DNA from: Macrosoma leucophasiata
Taxonomy: Eukaryota > Arthropoda > Insecta > Lepidoptera > Hedylidae
Assembly (NCBI GenBank): GCA_036365455.1
Contig: JAWQUS010000032.1
Coordinates: forward strand, 16,438,001 to 16,502,000
Reading direction: 5' to 3'
DNA length: 64,000 bases
The position numbers were made by a program, and so were the translations under genes. The notes under the pieces were generated by a model. It was not told the origin of the DNA. It searched no databases and saw nothing but the letters and a program-made list of their open reading frames with translations. The first letter of the stretch is position 1, and each line of letters opens with the position of its first letter. Of the stretch, positions 62,201 to 64,000 are shown one piece after another.

Positions 62201-63126
62201 AATATTTGTTGAGCACTCTATCAGAAGTGTAATGGCAGTAGGCCACTACCAAAGAATATGTAATAATACTACGTATAAAATGGGCACTTCAACTCCCTCC
62301 CGCCTTTTTTCCCTCTTGCAGCCCACACCTCCCCTCGAGTCCCCACATGCCGGCAGTACCAGTCCTCGCGCACTGAGGTTGCGAGCGGACAACTGTGTGT
62401 GTGCGTTTTAAAACACGTCCTGATTGATGTCTGCATAAAGCAACTCGAACGGATAGACGCTACGACGATACTAAAGCCAGGGTTGCAACAAGATATATAT
62501 TTAACAGATTTCTTTAAGTTAGAGAAGGAAGTGAAATGTTACAATAACTTTAACAGATATCTTGGTGCAACCCAGGGTTAGGGTGCGATTCACAGACCGC
62601 ATTACGACTTTACTTTCAAAGAATGCTAAGAACTATCAGCATAGTATGGGTTTTGACAGTTCAAAGCGTACTTTGTTCAAAGTAAAGTCGTAGTACTGTC
62701 TGTGAATCTCACCCTTAGTTCTCCCGGATTAGAACACTATAGCTAATATTGTTTCCAAGGTATACTTACGGTAGTAAAGGAAGGCGACTGCGGCCTGGGC
62801 TGAGCGGTACTAGTCGCATAGTACGCGCCGCCCGGACTTCTCCGCTTGTAGAAGTCGAAGTTCCTCTTGTCGGGCAGGTGGTGAGGCCCGTGCACCGGAG
62901 TCCCGGCCGTTATGGACCCCGTTTTGGGGTCCGGAGGGGTTCTTCTCGCTTCGTATCGAGTTTCGACCGGGGTCCCGAGGGTGATGGACCCTTTGGGGTT
63001 GGGTGGTAACTTGAGGGTGGGCCGCGGCGAGGCCACGGGCTTGGGCTTGGAGTTGTATTGGTTGGGCGACATCATTTCGGACGGTTGCCCCCGGTAGGCC
63101 ACGTATTCGTTCGGTCGGAAGGTGGT
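44120..63126 (-). CDS. Smr: SMRTER/NCoR-type nuclear receptor corepressor, C-terminal 11 exons (5' end off window)
   Basis: Scaffold that links unliganded nuclear receptors to histone deacetylase complexes in the nucleus. Exons on -: 63126-62770, 62187-61944, 61061-60782, 59703-59440, 58171-57985, 56996-56776, 50619-50376, 49837-49608, 46921-46739, 45642-45473 and 44241-44120. All junctions keep phase; 2,502 nt, 833 codons plus a TGA. Corepressor signatures in order: two GSIT-x-GTP motifs, LERRQIMLTDFITSQQMH, the CoRNR-like LTAASLINAIITHQI and LGDLASNIITRDF, LEPVSPPDSHHSG, the TNRIVEVM region, and the terminal MSAQYEPLSDED, which resembles the NCoR/SMRT C-terminus. Between these lie low-complexity His/Gln, Pro/His, Gly/Val and Arg/Pro stretches. 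Missing here: the N-terminal SANT/DAD part. The intron between exons F and G carries an LTR retrotransposon. Confidence 0.93.
44399..44614 (+). mobile_element. tRNA-derived SINE (Rep-B), copy 3
   Basis: GACGACCCGGTTAGTGCAGC, B box GGGTTCGATCCCC, and a tail TTTATTTATTTATT. Nearly identical to the copy at 33-252. Smr last intron. Confidence 0.87.
44943..45393 (+). mobile_element. Rep-A copy split by an RTE insertion
   Basis: The Rep-A halves at 44943-45000 and 45180-45393 are separated by an RTE 3' fragment. Each edge carries CGTAATATAGTTG (44988-45000 and 45178-45190), a 13-bp target-site duplication. A further A-tail fragment follows at 45400-45440. Confidence 0.9.
45001..45177 (-). mobile_element. 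RTE LINE 3' end, 5'-truncated insertion
   Basis: It matches 16873 onward (CAGGTCCCTAACGGGGTAGG to GGTCAGCCTTGGTCTTCC) with an internal deletion, and is flanked by a 13-bp duplication of Rep-A. A clear recent target-primed insertion. Confidence 0.9.
45473..45642 (-). CDS. Smr: Smr exon J
   Basis: Phase 2 in, phase 1 out: GARRYGGVLTAYDYVTNRIV, EVMRSDADERAKPPPLAF, YPYSALNVSAPPDG. The TNR-x-(V)-x-E and YPYSALNVSA segments resemble the corresponding distal SMRT/NCoR region. Acceptor CCGGCAG, donor GACG|GTCAGT. Confidence 0.9.
45657..45920 (+). mobile_element. tRNA-like element with 15-bp target-site duplication
   Basis: ACAAGGGAAGGTTAG occurs at both edges (about 45657-45671 and 45905-45919). 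Between them a leader GCTGCTACCATAAAGCAATG precedes the tRNA-like core (TAGCTCGATTGG, GAGTTCGAGTC, CTTCAG/CTGAAG ends), and a T-rich segment plus CACAAGCATGTGTTAATGCG follow. It is the full-length form of the element found as an inverted pair at 19669-20023. It starts 15 bp from the exon J acceptor. Confidence 0.85.
45921..46276 (-). mobile_element. 5S-headed SINE (Rep-C), minus copy
   Basis: Complement of the full copy: CACTAGCGGTCACCCATCAC (box C) near 46185, ACCGCTTAACCGAG near 46221, and AGATCGCTTCCGATCTACAC, ending ATGCGCGCTT. It contains a short internal duplication of the GCGGGTCGGTGAAG type. Confidence 0.82.
46359..46432 (-). repeat. tRNA-like sequence
   Basis: On - it has GACTTCGGTAGCTTAGTGG (A box), B box GGTTCGATTCC and a CTGAAGTC 3' end; acceptor, D and T stems pair. 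The anticodon stem does not pair, and the T-rich context matches the element family at 45657. Treated as a SINE or pseudo-tRNA. Confidence 0.65.
46739..46921 (-). CDS. Smr: Smr exon I
   Basis: Phase 2 in and out: FGVNTSEGYSGGAG, a Gly/Val/Ala/Thr dipeptide tract, then EAPKHAPYLEPVSPPDSHHSG. The EPVSPP motif occurs in vertebrate SMRT near the receptor-interaction region. Acceptor CTCGGCAG, donor GG|GTCAGT. Confidence 0.9.
47032..47311 (+). mobile_element. Rep-A copy with internal duplication
   Basis: From CTGGTGGTAGAGCTCCGCAT to an A-rich tail; the block GTGTTCAGCACTATCGTGTTCC is repeated in altered form at 47075 and 47109. Smr intron between I and H. Confidence 0.82.
47313..47546. mobile_element. 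MITE with inverted ends
   Basis: ATATTGCACATCGAGCCT (47313-47330) and AGGCTCGATGTGCAATAT (47529-47546) are exact inverted repeats. The interior GAGCGTTATCTCT/AGAGATAACGCTC also pairs. About 234 bp, non-coding; TAT/ATA-rich insertion site. Confidence 0.88.
48120..49130 (-). pseudogene. Non-LTR reverse transcriptase fragment
   Basis: On -: VPQGSILGPLLFL (motif B) and SLYADDTCLF (motif C) near 48950-49080. Then LTINTTKTNFVIFAPKNKR, YLGLVLDCQLSWKKHIE, and in a later frame KIYNKLPTEIKEAKSL and FKRQLKKYVF at the end. This is an RT C-terminal half of Jockey/CR1 style with frameshifts. Smr intron between I and H. Confidence 0.85.
49200..49535 (+). repeat. LINE ORF1-type C-terminal fragment with AAT-rich tail
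   Basis: One + frame reads SFVVRVPTQHLPNF, and the next frame continues into a basic GRRESCSTNAGD-like stretch. It ends in AAAATAAATAAATAAAT. This suggests a 3' fragment of a retroposed ORF1-like sequence. Confidence 0.45.
49608..49837 (-). CDS. Smr: Smr exon H (CoRNR-like motif)
   Basis: Phase 0 in, phase 2 out: KIIRETDGGPPPPDRPDRPG, a run of RP/DRP/ERP repeats, then SIKLGDLASNIITRDF. The last motif corresponds to the vertebrate L-x2-H-I-x3-I receptor-interaction box, with Ala at the fifth position, so the match is imperfect. Acceptor TTTCAG, donor AA|GTGAGT. Confidence 0.9.
50376..50619 (-). CDS. Smr: Smr exon G (CoRNR-like motif)
   Basis: Phase 2 in, 0 out: Ala/Ser-rich start, a Gly/Val tract, then DGTLTAASLINAIITHQISQ and NSEQRFPVAN. 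INAIITHQI fits the CoRNR consensus I-x2-I/V-I-x3-I and is close to the third interaction domain of NCoR. Donor AAT|GTACGT. Confidence 0.92.
51067..51086. repeat. TA microsatellite, LTR element target site
   Basis: A TA run directly before the 5' LTR, with a matching TA run after the 3' LTR at 55348-55360. A TATA-type target duplication is likely but cannot be measured inside the repeat. Confidence 0.7.
51087..51445 (+). repeat. 5' LTR
   Basis: Starts TGTAAAGAAATACTATTTC and ends AGTTAAACAAACTTA. Contains AATAAA words near 51293 and 51355. The exact 3' edge is uncertain by a few bases because of flanking TA. Confidence 0.9.
51473..52609 (+). CDS. gag of the LTR element (378 aa)
   Basis: Structural capsid-type protein. 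The middle third carries the retrotransposon gag pattern (ARQWIDIFERECSRFGI, EILRLFMDKSCVDWYSS, WKEKLCESFANQNW). Near the end is a zinc-knuckle-like C-x2-C...H-x4-C cluster (CKICVKLNKGVRYHSEAAC). It ends NETDQKN at a TAG at 52607-52609 that overlaps a -1 slippery site. Intact. Confidence 0.85.
   Translation: MQMEQLRFEFTILPANDGKSNICCVTSITTKDEKKFAIPEELQSVGFHEELIETAVYNKVKNSLKKRHQTRRVWITMTDKLREIYIDADGNLQFGEQYLEEIEHNRASEEQIRDSNLLEEMFTKLIENTHDLNKQNLKYVAEKFVIEKFTSKNSNARQWIDIFERECSRFGIMKDEQKIEILRLFMDKSCVDWYSSMIIKLTLNSEWIVWKEKLCESFANQNWNQVTYALLFKYKDGSLVDYAIKKEKLLLDMRNSIDTGTLVDLIAVGLPGFVLEKINREAMNDIVCLFNEVRKYEHLVNKNRNGTYRKYENQRINITNEGHYPCKICVKLNKGVRYHSEAACWFRVREDDKLNKRYIKHVNNSVIEAELNETDQKN
52600..52606 (+). 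promoter_or_regulatory. -1 ribosomal frameshift heptamer A AAA AAC
   Basis: The last gag codons CAA AAA AAC TAG contain the classic heptamer in the correct register. Slipping by -1 bypasses the TAG and enters the pol frame (CTA GTA GTG ACA CCA), which has no ATG of its own. Confidence 0.75.
52607..53847 (+). CDS. pol part 1: protease and reverse transcriptase
   Basis: Entered by -1 frameshift. Aspartic protease YDSGSNVSLI lies about 20 residues into the frame, then an acidic/Lys-rich linker. RT follows with LCIDFRDLNKIVVPQ, FFTSLDVNSAFWSIPL, LPFGLKTAPAIFQR and the catalytic YIDDILIF near residue 355. The frame ends prematurely at 53845-53847, at a small indel in the RT connection region. Confidence 0.9.
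53848..54664 (+). pseudogene. pol part 2: RT connection and RNase H
   Basis: Frame +1 relative to part 1. It has IRQFLGKVNFYHKYIPRSA, INIYTDGSLLGVGAIL (RNase H), KKALRYWQYWLIG, FTVYTDHKPLENM and YSPGKDNLEADCLSRNP. It stops at 54662-54664, where the integrase N-terminus should begin. Confidence 0.9.
54661..54951 (+). pseudogene. Integrase C-terminal remnant (GPY/F module)
   Basis: SVRDLVYIENGNKLNRKKLD, then LRIGPYKIIKKKSNTIYEID and NLFHITKLIPV form the usual end of Gypsy integrase. The HHCC zinc domain and the D,D-35-E core are absent, so about 300-400 residues are deleted between RNase H and this module. Confidence 0.88.
54977..54988 (+). promoter_or_regulatory. Polypurine tract
   Basis: CATGGGGGGAGA lies directly before the 3' LTR TG, the normal site for plus-strand priming. 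Confidence 0.8.
54989..55347 (+). repeat. 3' LTR
   Basis: Same sequence as the 5' LTR by eye across the full length; followed by a TA run. Confidence 0.92.
55366..55505 (-). repeat. Degenerate Rep-A
   Basis: AAGTCAAAATACAGATAAATT, GGGGCCTTACATTACC and AACACGATAGTGTTAAACGC are decayed Rep-A words. Confidence 0.55.
55709..55874 (+). mobile_element. 5S-headed SINE (Rep-C), 5' half of a split copy
   Basis: TATGGCCCAGCGGCAGGTG, TCGGTTAAGCACTACGGGCG, GATGGGTGACCGCTAGTGG and GCTTCGGAGGGCACG, up to CTATCGATGGATAG. It continues at 56495. Confidence 0.87.
55875..56494 (-). mobile_element. Retroelement fragment inserted into Rep-C
   Basis: It begins with AAATAGAAATAGAAA units, which form a short-repeat tail on the - strand. 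It interrupts Rep-C, with GATGGA words at both edges (55866 and 56486). No domain recognised; likely a LINE 3' end. Confidence 0.6.
56495..56688 (+). mobile_element. 5S-headed SINE (Rep-C), 3' half of the split copy
   Basis: GCAGTCGTTAAACCTTGTCG, GGAGGCCTTATGGGCGG, GCAGCGTGGTGGAGTAAGC and CCCAGCAGTGGGACGTATAA. Confidence 0.87.
56776..56996 (-). CDS. Smr: Smr exon F
   Basis: Phase 0 in, 2 out: VVSSQEERRVGVSVSTVSTS, a Gly/Pro-rich collagen-like run (GPVGPAPPPGGSGPAGPGG), then YSPVPKHRAHLAHIERKDG. Acceptor TTTCAG, donor GATGG|GTTAGT. Confidence 0.86.
57040..57710 (+). pseudogene. RTE LINE RT 3' part
   Basis: [76 protein letters not shown] and SLRNRRA, in two frames, then a 3' end GGACATGGCGTGAAGATAAA. 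It is the same family as 16873. In the opposite direction to Smr; intron between E and F. Confidence 0.87.
57985..58171 (-). CDS. Smr: Smr exon E (His/Gln repeat)
   Basis: Phase 2 in, 0 out: DRGMVSIQERQYVIEQ, then HQQ/HPQ repeats (about 30 residues), then QPTMMHDRHHIPHPQ. The tandem acceptor CAGTAG allows a start at 58174 or 58171, changing one Ser. Donor CAG|GTATGT. Confidence 0.88.
58309..58658. mobile_element. MITE with ~75-bp inverted ends, TA target
   Basis: The left end ACAGGTTGTCCCATAAATC with AACGATAAACCGAAAACTGG pairs with the right end CCGTTTTCGGTTTATCGTTG and GATTTGTGGTACACCCTGT; both are flanked by TATA. Tc1/mariner-like by TA target and CAGGxTGTCCCA style (inference). Confidence 0.85.
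58922..58978 (+). repeat. Rep-A head fragment
   Basis: TGGTGGTAGAGCTTCAGTGA to CGCCGCATTACCTTA, cut where the Rep-B copy begins. Confidence 0.75.
58979..59186 (-). mobile_element. tRNA-derived SINE (Rep-B), copy 4
   Basis: TAAAATACGCTTACACTCAC at its tail side, GGGGATCGAACCCGCGACCC, and GGACTAACCGGGTCGTC at the head. Inserted next to a truncated Rep-A. Confidence 0.87.
59190..59325 (+). mobile_element. RTE LINE 3' end fragment
   Basis: TTTTAGGAATCGGCGTGCAT to GGACCTGGCGTGATGATACA; encodes [18 protein letters not shown] and [15 protein letters not shown]. Smr intron between D and E. Confidence 0.87.
59440..59703 (-). CDS. Smr: Smr exon D (9-residue repeats)
   Basis: Phase 2 in and out: SQREFAMAQKYQVGYASSER, then three copies of TPHAPHASL plus degenerate TPHAPH/AQHTPHTP, then RDRPPSINQNRDR. 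The repeat is a 27-bp GC-rich minisatellite at about 59520-59610. The antisense frame gives a misleading Cys-rich ORF. Confidence 0.9.
60530..60620 (+). repeat. Possible dispersed repeat fragment
   Basis: GGTGCTCAACCCCAGGCCCG and CAGTGTGGCCCACGAAATAA resemble the ends of common interspersed repeats; no second copy in this window. Confidence 0.3.
60782..61061 (-). CDS. Smr: Smr exon C (poly His/Gln)
   Basis: Phase 1 in, 2 out: HEAFTSLVNAASAAPALPVP and RRDDPDHSPHPQ, then about 50 residues of HQQ/HQH repeats ending HPTHTDL. FTSLVNAAS is a small conserved-looking helix before the low-complexity tract. Donor GAG|GTGATT is weak. Confidence 0.87.
61236..61345 (+). repeat. Rep-F, copy 2
   Basis: TGTGACGTAATATTTTTAGG, ACGCAGCGTGACAATAGCGG and GGGGTCAGAAAAAGCTTATTTTA-like words match 16310-16420, without the long G run. 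Confidence 0.72.
61395..61700 (+). pseudogene. LINE polymerase C-terminal fragment
   Basis: HKWTGIGHTLRRTLDHIPRQ, PQGKRKRGRPK, then in another frame VEIKTIGLTWTEVKRAAQD and RSRWRSIVVALCP. Jockey/RTE-type C-terminal tail with one frameshift near 61560. Confidence 0.8.
61702..61843. mobile_element. MITE Rep-E, copy 2
   Basis: ATTAATGGCCGAATACTCAA and ACGTCACTCAATTTTAAG at the left, TAGTATTTGGCCGTAA at the right; inverted relative to 10381-10523. Smr intron between B and C, adjoining the LINE fragment. Confidence 0.82.
61944..62187 (-). CDS. Smr: Smr exon B (ITSQQMH block)
   Basis: Phase 0 in, 1 out: ASGSTGGARGPYG, LERRQIMLTDFITSQQMH, then His/Pro repeats and VRRERDAVSVIQRHSAYTHP. The LE-x-RQ-x(4)-D-x-ITSQQMH block is a strong match to a conserved segment in vertebrate SMRT/NCoR. 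Donor CCCG|GTTAGT. Confidence 0.94.
62236..62460 (+). repeat. Rep-G copy 3
   Basis: GAATATGTAATAATACTACG, ATGGGCACTTCAACTCCC-like and CTGATTGATGTCTGCATAA parallel 34366-34600. Smr intron between A and B. The rest of this intron (62461-62769) has an inverted pair, TACTTTGTTCAAAGTAAAGT and surrounding sequence, near 62600-62690. Confidence 0.6.
62770..63126 (-). CDS. Smr: Smr exon A (GSI motifs)
   Basis: Phase 0 in and out, 119 codons: TTFRPNEYVAYRGQPSEMMS, PNPKGSITLGTPVETRYEAR, KTGSITAGTPVHGPHHLPDK and RNFDFYKRRSPGGAYYATST. Two GSIT-x-GTP motifs are diagnostic of SMRT/NCoR repression-region repeats. Upstream exons lie beyond 64000. Acceptor TTATTCAG, donor ACC|GTAAGT. Confidence 0.93.
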
Positions 63127-63148
63127 CTGAATAAAAGCATTGATTGGT

Positions 63149-63171
63149 TAGATAAGATAAGATAAGATAAG
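63149..63171. repeat. GATAA microsatellite
   Basis: TTAGATAAGATAAGATAAGA and continuing; probably the tail of a - strand LINE 3' end, since CATTTATTTGACAAACAACG follows. Confidence 0.7.
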
Positions 63172-63940
63172 AAACATTTATTTGACAAACAACGAGACAC
63201 ATAAAACAGACATAAAACGTAACAGGTAACAGAGAAAAGACAACACATTTTCTAAAAATTAATACATACCTATACAAGTAATATGTGTCTCACGGCTGCC
63301 AAAAAGGTGTCCTGTTCAGCAAATGTCAGGTACCTTCATATAAAAGGTACCTGACGCTGGTTTTCAACAGGACCCTTAGTGAGTGAACCACGGATGTCAA
63401 ATTTATAATAAAGGATAATTGTACTAATACTTATACAAGGTACATACATACGGATATAAAACAGATAATAAGCCATTAAAATAACATACTTTATTAAACG
63501 ATAAATGTAATACATACTAAAAGGTACAAACAATAATAAATAGATGAATACCAAAGTAAATAAAATATAAGTAGATAAAAAACATCATCATATTAAATTA
63601 TTCTAGTTAGTTCTAACTGTTCATTTGATTTATTACATTAATATTTATGTGTCTAATGAAGGAGGGATAGTGCTGATGGTGGATTTGCATTCAAATAATT
63701 GATTTGATTGTTATGTAACTCGGTGGACATCAATTTGAAAGACACTATATAGTACATCGCCGTTTTCCTAATACATTGGTAATTATCACATCACGATGAA
63801 GCAGTAATGTACTAGTTCTTCTGACGTAACTTAGGTTCCAATTCCTCACAGTTTAAAAAAATCTTATATTATCGTCTCATTACACCAATTTGTGGCTTCA
63901 TTGTTTGGGCTCAGACTGAAGGAATAAGTCACTAAGTATA
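63172..63940. other. Smr intron, no recognised element
   Basis: AT-rich. It contains a small inverted pair GGTACCTTCATATAAAAGGTACC near 63330-63352 (spread over 23 bp). Otherwise nothing gene-like. Confidence 0.5.
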
Positions 63941-63949
63941 AGTGAGTTT

Positions 63950-64000
63950 TTTTATGTTAGGAAGGTGCAGGCAAGCAAGCGTGCAGCTCACATCGATGTT
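63950..64000 (-). repeat. Rep-A copy running off the window
   Basis: TTTTTTTATGTTAGGAAGG, GCAAGCAAGCGTGCAGCTCA and CATCGATGTT match the A-tail side of Rep-A. Confidence 0.7.

Noticed and set aside
1..64000. CRISPR arrays, bacterial operons or plasmid features
   Set aside because: The window is eukaryotic with spliced genes. Tandem repeats seen are minisatellites or duplications without regular unique spacers.

Overview
This looks like nuclear DNA of an insect, most probably a moth or butterfly. The genes are intron-rich, the background is AT-rich, and introns and intergenic DNA are packed with short repeats of the kinds I associate with Lepidoptera: tRNA-derived SINEs, a 5S-rRNA-headed SINE, RTE, Jockey and CR1-like LINE fragments, and MITEs. 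The order-level call is inference from repeat style and protein similarity, not from a search.

Four host genes can be seen. (1) 1228 onward, + strand: the terminal coding exon of an unrecognised gene, apparently followed by a very long AT-rich 3' UTR ending near a strong poly(A) signal at 11664. (2) 13352-22790, - strand: complete Vps45, a Sec1/Munc18 protein, in nine exons encoding 570 aa. (3) 24166-35417, + strand: complete mitochondrial malate dehydrogenase (Mdh2), six exons, 342 aa, divergent from Vps45 across a 1.4-kb shared promoter region. (4) 44120-63126, - strand: the C-terminal 833 codons (11 exons) of a SMRTER/NCoR-type nuclear receptor corepressor. Its 5' exons lie beyond the right edge, and a probable ~3-kb 3' UTR reaches to about 41141. 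Every exon junction of genes 2-4 keeps phase and has GT/AG borders.

Mobile DNA makes up much of the rest. A Ty3/Gypsy LTR element (51087-55347) in a corepressor intron has LTRs that read as identical, but it lacks the integrase core and has a pol frameshift. A decayed non-LTR element (about 27670-31375) fills most of Mdh2 intron 2. RTE 3' ends, Jockey and CR1-like RT fragments, a polyA-tailed SINE (here Rep-A), a tRNA SINE (Rep-B), a 5S-headed SINE (Rep-C), several terminal-inverted-repeat MITEs and nested insertions with clear target-site duplications are all present. A truncated gag with its primer-binding region sits beside an unrecognised 327-codon ORF at 6123-7401, inside the putative long 3' UTR.

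The host genes are functionally unrelated: endosomal SNARE control (Vps45), the mitochondrial TCA cycle (Mdh2) and transcriptional corepression (Smr). The layout is convergent, divergent, convergent. The points most worth following up are the integrase-less but apparently young LTR element, a 142-bp-arm inverted repeat of tRNA-like sequence beside a Vps45 splice donor, a long coding-like ORF just downstream of the corepressor stop codon, the orphan ORF at 6123, and the ~10-kb repeat-poor 3' region at the left.
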